Shown here: positions 21,960 through 32,577 of the stretch, piece by piece
How the letters are laid out: each line of letters begins with the position of its first letter
Position numbering within the stretch: the stretch's first letter is position 1
Origin: Strongylocentrotus purpuratus
Lineage: Eukaryota > Echinodermata > Echinoidea > Camarodonta > Strongylocentrotidae
Length of the DNA stretch: 64,000 bases
Assembly (NCBI RefSeq): GCF_000002235.5
Contig: NW_022145554.1
Coordinates: 651,501-715,500, forward strand
Reading direction: 5' to 3'
Translations under genes and position numbers: made by a program
The notes under the pieces: model-generated
What the model was told of the DNA's origin: nothing
What the model saw: the letters and a program-made list of their open reading frames with translations, nothing else
Databases searched by the model: none

Positions 21960-24900
21960 TTACTTATCTCCAGCCTTACCATAAAATGGTCTCAATCTAT
22001 CGGCCGAGTAATCAATAAACTCATCCCCGGTAGGATCCCGGTACCTTCGCTCCGCCAATGCCGCGACGGCCTAAAAGGATATAAAATTATAAAGTACAAT
22101 ATAAACCTATTCATCTCATTTACTCCGTACAAAAATCGTTATATTTAGTTGGATGAAGAATAACTCGATTAAAAGTTAAGAGATGACAATGTCAGTTATT
22201 CATGACTACAAACCCCCTCCAATGAAAAGTTTAAAAAAACGTTTTTCAAACGTTTTATTAATTCGTTGGAGATCGTTTAAATCTTCATACCTAGTCCTTA
22301 TTTTCTTTAAGACAGATCTACTAATGTTGTATCGATTTTGTTGACCATTCGTGGCAATGTATCAAAGCTTTACCCAGTATTTCTATAGAGTTTTTAAGCG
22401 AAGTGTTAAACTTAAAGCTTTAACAAAAAATATTTGCTCTTTTCTCTTGAATTACCCCGATATCATCTCTATATATGGAAATTTAAGTACATGTATAGGG
22501 CCTACCTCTTGAGGTTGGTATCGGAAGTGCGGCTTGACGTCGGTGGCAGCGCGAAGGACTACATGCGCCACATCCTCGGCCGTCATCGATGGGCATTTGG
22601 ACCACTCCAAGTCGTGGTCGCGGTACATGCTCAACTTGCGATCAATCTCGTGCACATCCGGGTGATCTGAAATGCCCTTTGACCCCACACCACCAAGATC
22701 ATTGGCAATCATGGTGTCTCCGATGGGCGAGATGACGCCGCCCGGCTGAATTAAACTGACCCTTTAAAACAATGATAGACGATGGACTATATACAGGGTT
22801 GTTTAAATATTATTTCATTTCATCAGTCAGTTTAAAATGACATTTGTTGTTTTCCTTATAATACTACTTTCTCGTTAAACAATCCTACCTTTTTCTTAAT
22901 ATGTTTGACTTTTCCCCTATTTTCTTGATATAATCGTAAAGTCTATATCACAGAGCCTAATCATTGAAGCTCAGATTATTTACAACTTTATACACAATCA
23001 CAATAACAAGACGTGTGCAAAATAGAGTAATTTTTTATTATAATTAAGTTATCGATGAATAGTGATGAGCGCATTCTTACCTTAACCAAAACTAATTATT
23101 AAAAAAAAAACATATGGAAATCTCTGATTTACTTTCCGTACAATTATTTTCGTGATTCGTGAAGCGAAAGTAGTTAAAAGTAAATCGACGGAAGGGAACG
23201 CTAATTCCTGGATTACATTTGCTCCGGGCGCCGTACGATAAATTAGTCCATGATTTTCCGTGCGATTTTGGGGGCATCGTAGGAGGCTACGGCCTACCAT
23301 GTTTTAGTTAAAATTATCTTGGAGCATCGTGCCATTCATTGAATCGGCCCTCAGGGGCAGGCTGGGGCAAATCCGCACAGAGTCTGCGCGGATAAAGTAC
23401 GGTGAACGTGCAGCCGTCGTGCCGTTTTTGAGCATCCGAGTCCCAAGTATATATGCACGATCAGCGCAAGGCCTCCGCGCGATGCCCGTGCGGGGATTGT
23501 GCAATGCTACCTACGACATGTCTACGGGCTACGGGCTTACGATTTTTCAAACTTGTATAACTTCTCGCGAAACAATATCGTAGAGGTTGCGGAGCCCGTG
23601 AATCCGTACGAAAATCTCACCGCCGCCGCCTGCCTCCGCACGGAGCCCGCACGAAAAGGGGATACGGGCAGGATACGGGCTCCGTAGACTAATCGGAGGC
23701 CAAATGCAATCCAGGCATTAGGTGGAGTAAGCATCAATTGTCCTTGACTTGTGCTTAATAATTCATAACCATTGCACTAAAAAAAAAATACATGTTTGAA
23801 AATAAAAGAGTCCAATATACGAACCATATATTGAAGAATCGTCCAATCACCGCCGTCTCCTCGCTTAACCCTTCAATGGCGAATTTGGATGAAGTGTAGA
23901 TATTCATATACGGAGCTCCTGCAATACAAGGGTGTCGAACGACACGAATATTTATTTACTACTGACGAGAAACTTCTGCTGAAACTTAAATCGAAACCGA
24001 ACATCAAGACCACTCACATACTTCATGAGAACAGTCGTAAGGCTGAAGTGAGTTTTTACCGTAAGTAGATAAATACATATTATGAATTAAAATGAATTAA
24101 AAAATCATAATGTGTAGATCCACTTAAAATGTCCATGATCACTGGGTGGTTTTGGGAGGGGCGGAGGACATTGGAGATCATCTACTACGACTTCCGCATC
24201 CGTCTACCCATACACGAGGTCATGTCCCAATTCATACAGGTCTTTGTCTCCTTCTTGGAGTCAACTTCTCTTTCCACAAAAAAAATTGACTAATTATTTT
24301 CATTTTAAGACATGACCGGGCTTAAATTTTCTGTTACAAAGTTTATTGTCTGCTAAAGCCCCTTTCACACCGGGCCATGCGTAGAGTTGCGTAGTGTTGC
24401 GTACCGGCTACGTCGAGCGTACGCTGCCCTACGCTGGCCTACGTAACTATACGCTGAGGGACGCAAAGGGGTACGCAAGATGGACGCAAAATATTGAACA
24501 TGTGGCATACTTTCGGCGTAGACACTAGACGTAGCAAGTACGCATTTTGTACGCAAGTAACCGCAACACTACGCTACCGTACGCCAAGCCTACACAATAG
24601 TAGCTACCCTCCGCCAGTACGACAAAGCAGTAAAGGCTTGCGCACACAGTAAGCAACCGTACGCAACCGTAACATGTATGCCAGGCCTACTAAACGTACG
24701 CAACCCTACGTTTGTTATACGCAATCGTACGCGTTGTACGCGGTGCCTATGCACAAGGTACGTAACCATGCACCATCGTACGCCAGCCTACGCCGAAGCA
24801 ACATTTTGTTCATGAATACGCAGCCTAATTTCGGCGTAGTCGGTACGCCTCACTACGCAACTTTATACAGATCAGGTGTGAAAGGGGCTTTAGAGTCACG

Positions 24901-27900
24901 GAGTATAATTTAGTAATGAGCCTCTCTGGAAGTATTAAAAAGAGTGAATTACATGTAAGACGCACTATATTTTTCGTTTTCTGCAAAATAAAGGTTCGTT
25001 TAAAACTCTGAAACAGTCAACCTTCTATAATTATACGGAGTAAAATCTCCGGGTATTAAAATCCATTACTTAGCTTCCTGTTCGAACATACCTTCAATTG
25101 CATTTCTACTTGACATATTGATAATCCTTCCCGATTCCTGTTTCTTCATGATCGGCAGGACCGCTCTCATCATCCGAAGATAGCCGAACAGGTTGATGTC
25201 ATAGAGCCGAAGAATGTCGCTCATGCTGATCGTCTCCAAAGCTTTCTTCGTACAGATTCCGGCGTTGTTCACTAGAATAGAGATTAGTTCAATCGAATGT
25301 TTTCGAAATGTATCCAACATGTGAAGTGCCTCGATTTGAACTATTCCATTCGCCTTTTACTAATAAGTGTATCTCACTAGAGTAAGAGTGTCAATTGCAT
25401 ACATTAGTTTTTGCTAGGTAGGACAAACTTTATGGTTTGCCCTACCTAACAAAAACGTAATATATGCAATTTGCATCCTTTAGACAAACAATTATTCGTG
25501 ACAGGTGAATGACATTATTTGTATCGAGGCGCCTCACGGAGACGTATGGACTAAATTTAGTAACATTATGAAGATGGCCTATTTGATTGGTGTACAGAGC
25601 AGTGGTCTTTGACAAGGGGCGTCAATAGGGACTTTTAGATTCGCACGAAGACAATGGGGATTGCTACGATCGACGTCCTTTTAATGCACTGCCTTGAATG
25701 GACGTCACACGTATCAGTCCGAGCAAATCTAAAAGTCCCTATTAATGCCTAGGTCACATTTGCTCTAAGGCTAGGATACGGCGGCCGTACGCCCCCGAAA
25801 TCGAGAGATACTTGCGGCCTATAGGGCGTATCTCTATCATTCCCGGCCGTATGGGTCGCCGTGAGGATATAACGCGGAGTTATAACGTTTGCATTTCTAG
25901 GTTCGCCGTAGCGATTAGACTTGCCGTAGCCATGCCGTAGAGCGGTTCCACGGCGACCGTACGTCTGGCGTACGGTAATCGTGCGTTGTATATACTCCAG
26001 GTTTGAAGCGGTAGAATTAGTCTGGCCCACCCCCTTCGGCTGCCTTGCGGGCACCTTGCGGCTACTTTGCATCTGCCTTGAGTATTTGTCCAAAAAGCTA
26101 CGGCCGCCGCAGGGACGCCCTAATACGACCATGCCCACTTCAAAGGCCGTACGGCAGTCGTAGGTTTTCTGACTCCACAAATTAAAAATACACCGTGCGG
26201 TTATCCTAACATAAATTTTGTGACTGCTACCGTATGTGGGAATGCTGCGGCGGCCCTCTAATTGCTATTGGCCTCAGATAGTTTAGACCGCACGGTCGGC
26301 GCCGCGGCAATGGTTGTTACATCCATAATTTAAAAATTCCGGCAGCACGTTTGGAATTTCTCCAGCCTCATCCACATACAGACAGAAATTTGATAACCAG
26401 CTTATTAACACACTAATTCATAAATATATTCGGGAGCTCTATAAGCACACTTAAGAACTAGCCTACGGTCAATTTTTCGAAAGTCTTTGCGACATTAATT
26501 CACACCTAGGATATCGATGCGCCCTTGTTGCTCCATCACCATGGCAACAGCCGCCTCGACGTCTTCATCCTTAGTGACGTCAAGTCGGACAGGAAAGAGG
26601 GTATCGTTGAGGGCGTTGCCGGCTGTTTCACGGAACGTCTGCTCCTCGTCGAGCGAACCGAGAATGGATCCGTAGACGATGAACCTCTTCTCACGGTCCT
26701 TGGCCAGGAGATTGGCCGTGGCTAGGCCGATGCCTGATGAGCAGCCGGTGACCACCACGACCCGAGGTTGCTGGGATGAGCTGGAAGGCAAAATAGGTTT
26801 CAGGTATTCATTGATGTTAAGCCGTTAGGAATACAAGCCCGCTGGCCCAGCAGCCTCCCCCCCCCCCCCAAAAAAAAAGGAAGAATACGAGCTACAAGAA
26901 CAATCGTATTTCTGCGATAAGTGGTCAATTTGCCTTTGTTCTTATTTAAAAAAAAAAAAACACATGTGACTTGTATTTGAGTAGGCGGGGCGAGTGGGAG
27001 AGGGGGGGGGGGGTCACGGAAGACACGTACTCTTGGCAAATCCCAATCTGGCACAACTGAAAGAAAGCGCTACATTTTAATAAAATGAAATGAAATGAAT
27101 CATGTCCCCTATTGTAAATCCGACCAGCAATTTCAGACAAGAAAGGGACATGGACATTTTCATTTTGCCTAATTGCCACCGAATTTCAAATTAGGCCTAC
27201 AAGCAAAATTAATATTTGTTCTTGCAAAAAAATACACTTTTAACCAACAGCGGGATCTACTTGTATCTACATGCGCCCTCTATATAGCCAACAATGCAGC
27301 GGTACCCATCGATACCCCATGATCCCCTGTTTCTTATGTTACCTAAGAGCTGATTTGATAAGATAACCACCTGCCGGTGACCACGCAAGGAGGTACAATC
27401 CCTCCTGGTCAAACTAGTGCAGATAGGCTTTAAGATAAATCAAAACAAAACAAACAAAAAACTTTCAAACTTAATGAAATATAACAAAATTTAAACTAAC
27501 GAAGAGGCAGGCCTTTCTACTAGTATTACCCCTCCAAACGAATCGACTCCAGATGGGGGATTCCCCCGAAAACTACACCGCCCCTCCCCCCCTCCCCCCT
27601 GCACCCCTGCACCCCTGCACCCCTCATGCATTCCATACCTCACCCTTGAACGCACGTTATCTTTCTCCCCGTCCCACCCTCTCTGTACATTGCATATGTA
27701 TCCAGGGAGGTGTTTTATATCCCTGATCTATCCAGTTAGTGTAGTGTCTTGTGACTACAATCTTTGCGCATATACATTGTGTGTTTATAGCGAGTGACGA
27801 TATCGAGTAGGCGTACATAATCTACTGTATATAATGTATAGGATGGTGAATAACATAAGTAAACTGTATAGGCTATTATGTCTACTTACCGATTCGCTGA

Positions 27901-28026
27901 CATTGCAAAACCTCGTTTCCTATTGCACAGTATTCCAATGTTTGTTGATCCACAGGCACTAAGTGTAAGCTTCCACGTGCTTCTCGGGCTTCTTGCAAGC
28001 AATGCCTGTACCGTCGAGCGAAACAT
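21960..28026 (-). CDS. RDH8 / 17beta-HSD1-like short-chain dehydrogenase, copy A, with mitochondrial-type presequence (350 aa)
   Basis: NAD(P)-dependent oxidoreductase of the classical SDR family, closest by eye to retinol dehydrogenase 8 and 17beta-HSD1, which act on retinoids or steroids. Exons (- strand): 28026-27890, 26780-26506, 25271-25092, 23918-23825, 22761-22506, 22070-21960; 1053 nt, phases consistent. Seen: cofactor motif TGCSSGIG (57-64), NNAG (139-142), tetrad Asn in DINLFG (N164), SS (191-192), YTSSK (Y205, K209), QPG loop, and DPTGDEF near the C-terminus as in RDH8. Exon 1 encodes 45 residues rich in Arg, Ser, Ala and Leu with no Asp or Glu, ending RGFAMSAN. This resembles a mitochondrial presequence with an R-x-F/A cleavage context; a second Met at 42 would give a cytosolic form (inference). 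Intron 4 starts with GTTCG rather than the usual GTRAG. No broken residue is visible. Substrate is unknown. Confidence 0.9.
23202..23722. mobile_element. GC-rich TIR element in SDR copy A intron 4 (~515 bp)
   Basis: The left end CCTGGATTACATTTGCTCC resembles the reverse complement of the right end, CCTGGATTGCATTTGGCC. The interior is rich in CCGTACG- and CCCGTGCGGG-type motifs. Copies B and C lack it (AGGGAACACTTAACTTGAGTG and AGGGAATGCTTAAGTGAAGTG run through). Open frames inside are not supported as genes. Confidence 0.55.
24354..24892. mobile_element. GCGTACGCAAC-rich TIR element in SDR copy A intron 3 (~539 bp)
   Basis: Ends TAAAGCCCCTTTCACACC and GGTGTGAAAGGGGCTTTA. The interior is a dense array of GCGTAC/GTACGC words. 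SDR copy B has the unfilled site near 35636-35650 (GTCTGCTTAGATTCG). Confidence 0.7.
25628..25739. mobile_element. Small foldback MITE, independent insertion in SDR copy A intron 2 (112 bp)
   Basis: Perfect ends GGGACTTTTAGATT and its complement, flanked by TA on each side (AATA and TATT). Internal arms repeat ACGTCC/GGACGT. Absent from the matching intron of SDR copy B, where GTCTTTGACAAAG continues without it. Confidence 0.7.
25746..26180. mobile_element. Related GC-rich element in SDR copy A intron 2
   Basis: Begins CCTAGGTCACATTTGCTC, like the element at 23202, and is full of GCCGTACGGC-type motifs. The right terminus was not found. It produces a 143-codon open frame on the - strand that has no recognisable domain and is not called a gene. 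Confidence 0.45.
27890..28026 (-). other. SDR copy A exon 1: putative mitochondrial targeting presequence
   Basis: Open for 137 nt from ATG to a good GTAAGTAG donor. Copies B and C have exactly the same length and phase (40360-40496, 50406-50542), while surrounding DNA carries indels. Net positive, no acidic residues, plausible amphipathic start MFRSTVQALLARS. Confidence 0.7.
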
Positions 28027-28448
28027 TTATTTGATAGGTAGACGACACGTAGGCCTACATGTAGCTGTTTGTGTAACGCTTGTCCTGGTCCCGTTTGATA
28101 ATAATAAGATAGACTAAATGTCTCAAATTATCATTGCAACTTCGTGTAGAATGGCACTTTGATTTAAGGATACAGAACACGTAATGCGGAAAATTTAGGT
28201 GTGCAATTGACCATTCCACCTCACGTACTGTACAGGGTTCAAAGAGCCATTCACGCACTCAGCTCGACGAACTTTGGAATCCATATGCCTGCATGCAATA
28301 AAACAACTTCATGTACATTGTATTGGGAACGGAAATAGAAAATATTAAGCCTATTCATATGTCCAGTTTCTAAGCCACAAAAGGCGGTATACACTCGGGT
28401 AAAAAGGACTTTCAAAGACGAAAAAAAACCAAAAAAAAGTCTAGCTTA

Positions 28449-28988
28449 AAGGTACTATGTCCCGTTTGCAGGCCAAACAAATGAAAAGGTTAAATGCCAA
28501 CGGAATTTGAAAGATAATACTAATTTAGAACTTCCCTAAAAAAGGTGGGGCTTGAAAACGTCTTCAAGTGGAAAAATAACGACTATATTAGTTGTCAAAT
28601 CGACTTAAATAGGAGCTATAGAGCCAATAAGTAATAGTCTTGATTTTCAGACCATTGTACCGAATGGTCATCGTTTTATGCTGCGCAAAGATTCAATCAG
28701 TTTAATTTTGGCTATTGCAAGAAGCAGGTTATTGGTGTACACATGGTGTGCTCATGTACCCTTTACAGCTCATTTTATGTCTGTTATTACCAAAGAAGAA
28801 AAAAGCCAGTCAGTCACTCAATAGTGTCTGACAGTGAAGTCTAGCAAGTAAACGGGTTTCCTTGTATAATTTGAATATTAGGACACTGCTAACGTTTAAG
28901 TTTCACAGATAGGACATACATGACATATTTATAATTTATGCAAAGTTCTACAGAATTTGATGTTAGCTGCAAAGGGACATAGTATCTT
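28449..28988. mobile_element. TA-inserting MITE, family 1 (540 bp) upstream of SDR copy A
   Basis: Complete copy: AAGGTACTATGTCCC at the left, GGGACATAGTATCTT at the right, TA on both sides (28447-28448, 28989-28990). Sits about 420 bp upstream of the SDR copy A start codon. Confidence 0.75.
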
Positions 28989-29139
28989 TAATGTAGAATC
29001 AAAGGGTGATATCTATTATTCCCCCACTTACGGGTCCGTACGTTATGTACGCATATCGTGATACAATCACTGTTTAATGATATATATAGGCAATGTTACT
29101 CCCTCTAATATCTTAAGACTTATCTTAAGTTTATAATAA

Positions 29140-29330
29140 TAATAATAATAATAGCTAGTTCGTATATATAGCGCTTTCAGGACCGAAGGCCCTCTCAAAG
29201 CGCTTTACAGATAATATATATATCATTACCCCTGTCATCAGATTCAGGCTTGTCCGCATACAATGTATGCACATTCTCCACCCCCTGGGGAGCATTCCAG
29301 CCAGGCGTCATTTTAAATTCAAAACAATTT
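29140..29330 (-). mobile_element. SINE fragment, reverse orientation
   Basis: Begins with (AAT)n, then TATAGCGCTTT, CAGATTCAGGCTTGTCCGC and ATACAATGTATGCACATTCT, the reverse complement of the SINE tail and body. Lies upstream of SDR copy A. Confidence 0.6.
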
Positions 29331-30007
29331 CTCACAATGATCTATTAAAATATTACAATTTCAGTTCAAACAGTTCACATGAACTACAAGGACAGTGCTT
29401 CCCAGAAAGAACAAAACCCAGAATTATCGATGTTTTATCATAACTTAATGAAAATTATAATTATTACGCATGGCTGATTGTCAAAGAAACGGAGTTAAGT
29501 CTTTAGTCAATTCCGTTTGTTGCTACGGCAGGCAGCCATTAAAAACGATCTTTTAAAATCAAATTATGGAAATACAAGCATCACTTTAAACACACAGAAC
29601 TTTCTTATTCCTGGCTCATTTTTCATGATTGAGGTGTCATATGGAAGGGCAAAAACTGATCTTTCTATAAATGGGATTTTCTCTTTGAAATTCAGATACC
29701 GTCCGCCAAATAGCTCTTTGGCTCTTCAAATTGATTTTAATCACTCATGCGTGAAATATGCATCATATGAGTTGCATTAATGAAAGAGGATGATCTAAGC
29801 TTTACAAATATGTGTCATTTATTAATTATAATTGTGATTAAGTTATGATAAAACATCGATGATTCTCGGTTTCGTTTTTTTCTGGGACGCACTGTTATGT
29901 AGTTTGGAAGGCATTTGATTAGGTATGATCGAGGCAGTGTATATGGGGCTGAAAAAACGTTTTTATTTGGAACGTTGGTGCTCCCCTCGGCACCTCTCTA
30001 GTGCGCA

Positions 30008-30261
30008 TCACTCTTTCTCTCCCTCTCTCTCTCTCTTTCCTTTCCCTACTTCTCTCTCTCTCTCGCTCTCTCTAACTCTTCCTCCCTCTTTCCTTTCTCT
30101 ATTATTTCTCTCTTTCATTTCCCTACTTCTCTCTCTCTCTCTCTCTCGATCTCTCTAACCCTCCCTCCTCCCTCTTTCCTTTCTCTATTATTTCTCTTTC
30201 CTTTCCCTACTTCTCTCTCTCTCTCTCTAACTCTCCCTTCCTCTTTCCTTTCTCTATTTCC

Positions 30262-30292
<31 letters not shown>

Positions 30293-30300
30293 CTCTTTCC
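30008..30300 (+). repeat. Long (CT)n-rich pyrimidine tract
   Basis: About 290 bp of CTCTCT with interspersed TTTCC, in larger repeats of CCTTTCTCTATTATTTCTC. A shorter homologue is at 51860-51940 in SDR unit C, so the tract was duplicated and has expanded or contracted. Confidence 0.75.
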
Positions 30301-30554
30301 TTTGTAGGTACTCCCTTTTTCCAGAAACAGGAGGCATAATAATTTTTGAAATCATTTGTATATTTAATTGACACCAAATTTTCTTCAAGCAATTCATGAT
30401 GGATCCAATCCAATACAAAAGATATTTGATATAGCGACTTTTCCTTTCGGTTACAAAGCGCTGCACACACCGCTCCGCAATGGTTTGGCCCACTCAAAAA
30501 CAAAAGTTAGTCACTTCTCAGAGATCAGCTAATTATTATAGGTTGGTAATCAAG

Positions 30555-31916
30555 TGCGCGCAGTCGAAAGTGATGCCTCCGTCATAGAGCAATTTTAGAA
30601 ACCAAAATGGAAGAAATTTTTCAAATTCAAGTTCGGTTGAAATCCATTAACAGGTTCTCAGAATATCGTGATTACAAGCTATTTCTCATATGCATGTATG
30701 ACCCTTTGAACTTTGACCTCATGACCCAAAATGCAAGATACATACATGTCTTAAATTTGATGGTAATCTATCCATCAGTTCTAATGATAATGCAATCACA
30801 ATCTATTTTTGCATACATAATGAGCCATGTGACTTTTGACCTCGTGACCCAAAATCTAATCAATTCATTGGCTCTGCAAGTTACATAAATGACCAAAGGT
30901 TGGTAGGAATCCATCAGTCGGTTCTCGTATCAATTCCTTTCATAGCAAAAGCGCTCCTCACAATTTCTGTAAATTTGGCACTTTAACGCTACGCGTACCG
31001 CCTTGACCGGACTGTGCGGTACTGTGCAGTTCTGTGTGTAGAGAGGTCGGGCTGTATTCATTATTTCTTGGGGGTGCATAAATTGCTCTAATTATACGTA
31101 CGCGTGTAATGCGCAAGTTTATTGTGACGGCACTAAACCCATCCCACTCATTGTTCCCCTATTTTCATAATGGTACTGACCCAATGAAATGTAGTGCAGT
31201 GCGCTCGTACGCGCTGCGCTGCGTGTGTACATGTACTGTACTTATGCATGTTCAGTTATATGCATAGCATTACGTACACAGGGCTAGCTGGCACAAAACC
31301 CTGGGTCGGGCTTCTAAAATGGCCGGGACATAAAGCATGATTTGACATGAAAATTGACGGAGCTAAAAATGAATCAATCAAAATGAAATTTATATGTATG
31401 AAAAGCTTACGTATCATATGTCATTGTCTGTGATTGAGGATTTACAAATTTGACGCAAAACGCGTTGCTGCAAAGTTAAAGATTGGTTTATTGAAAGGCA
31501 ATCGAGCACAGTGCGACCGATCCATTGACATTGTGTATGAGAGAGTAATTTTTTTTAAATAGATTGTAAAGTTCAACGTCAAAGTGACGGAGGTTTTTTT
31601 TCAAGTAAGGGCATGGTTTTACATGGAATGTAAAGGAAATGTTTCCTTCTTCTCATATCTCGATTGAGGATATTATTCTCAATTTCGATTTTTAATGGTA
31701 AAGAAAAGTGTAAAAAGATGTCGAGAATTTTACCATATGTCATGTAATATAAAATGCGCGCGGGTCGGTTGATCTCCCAAAAGGAGCGCGAAGGAATTGA
31801 TATGTGAGATAAGGTGATCACGAGAACGGGACGTACGTACGTACGTACAGACGTATGTACGGACGGACGGACAACCCGAAAACATAATGCCTCCGGCTAC
31901 TTCGTAACGGAGGCAT
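30555..31916 (+). mobile_element. Dispersed GGAGGCAT-ended repeat, copy 2, split by a nested element
   Basis: The left end GCGCGCAGTCGAAAGTGATGCCTCCG and the right end CCGGCTACTTCGTAACGGAGGCAT match the copy at 55405-56205. The interior is interrupted by a ~0.88 kb insertion at 30928-31805. The open frame at 30607-30888 lies inside this repeat and is not a gene. Confidence 0.6.
30928..31805. mobile_element. Nested element inside the GGAGGCAT repeat
   Basis: Its ends TATCAATTCCTTTC...GCGCTCCT and AGGAGCGCGAAGGAATTGATA are inverted repeats. The host repeat reads GGTTCTCG before it and TGTGAGATAAGGTGATCACGAG after it, continuous with uninterrupted copies. No coding sequence was recognised. Confidence 0.55.
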
Positions 31917-31974
31917 AAAAAAAAAGAGGAAAAAAAAATTATGTCAATGGCCGACCTAAAAAAGATGACCTTAC

Positions 31975-32165
31975 CACCCCCCCCCCCCAAACGGAACAAA
32001 ATGTCAAATTTTAAAATTTCGAGACCCCCCTCCCCCCCCCCCCCCCCAAAAAAAAGTGTCCTCTTATTCCCCCCCCCCCCCCCGCTCATGCAAGGCTGGC
32101 TGAGTCGTTGCGAAATTTTCGGCCCGATTTATTAATGTTAACCCCCCCCCCCCCCCCCCCCCTTG
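31975..32165 (+). repeat. Cluster of poly(C) tracts
   Basis: At least four C-runs of 8-22 bases (31976-31989, 32033-32047, 32070-32083, 32142-32162), separated by A-rich or unique sequence. The last is followed by TTGAAAAAATCCTGCGTTCGC, the reverse complement of the CGTACGCAGGATTTTTT.CAGGGG block seen at 51203. Confidence 0.65.
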
Positions 32166-32182
32166 AAAAAATCCTGCGTTCG

Positions 32183-32431
32183 CTACTGGCCAGCTGTGTA
32201 CCCGGTTGTGTACTGGGAACACCGTTGGTGAGAGACGTGTAGACGAGTCTGTCGTACAGGAAGCCAATGAAGTTCAAGTCGTAGAGGTTGTATGTGAGTC
32301 CGAAGAGGAGCAGAAAAGACAAGCCTTGTCGCTGAGTTTTGGAGTCTCTGAAGACAATCAAGAACCCTCTGACTGAGAACATTCAGTAGTCTAGTCTGGA
32401 AATGACAAGAGCCCTCGCCACAGCGTGGCAT
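32183..32431 (-). pseudogene. Degraded non-LTR retrotransposon reverse transcriptase C-terminal fragment
   Basis: Translated on the - strand it gives LQRLQNSATRLVF, then HIQPLRLELHWLPV, the conserved tail of CR1/L2-like LINE polymerases. It is followed by a frame change and further decayed sequence. A poly(C)/poly(G) tract lies at its 3' side (32142-32162). Located between SDR units A and B. Confidence 0.6.
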
Positions 32432-32577
32432 GATGACTTACTGATAAACCGCCTCACCCTACACAGGTTACGTATGTGGTACTTCACAATTGAATCTTTT
32501 TCGTGTTCATTTAAATTTAAAGACGAAGACTTAAAAGAACCTTACAGAATAATCTTGTAATAAACTGGCAATGAGTC

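Noticed and set aside
25749..26180. 143-codon open frame on the - strand
   Set aside because: It lies in a GC-rich TIR-type repeat full of GCCGTACGGC words inside an SDR intron; no domain, no splice-consistent neighbour.
26781..26791. Start of the SDR reading frame at a TTG before exon 2 (similarly at 38363)
   Set aside because: These bases form the TTTTGCCTTCCAG splice acceptor; the true ATG is in the upstream exon 1.
29517..29780. 87-codon open frame on the + strand upstream of SDR copy A
   Set aside because: No recognisable domain and no splice-consistent neighbour; short AT-rich frames like this are expected by chance.
30607..30888. 93-codon open frame with hydrophobic stretches
   Set aside because: It lies wholly within the dispersed GGAGGCAT repeat, and other copies of the repeat break the frame.
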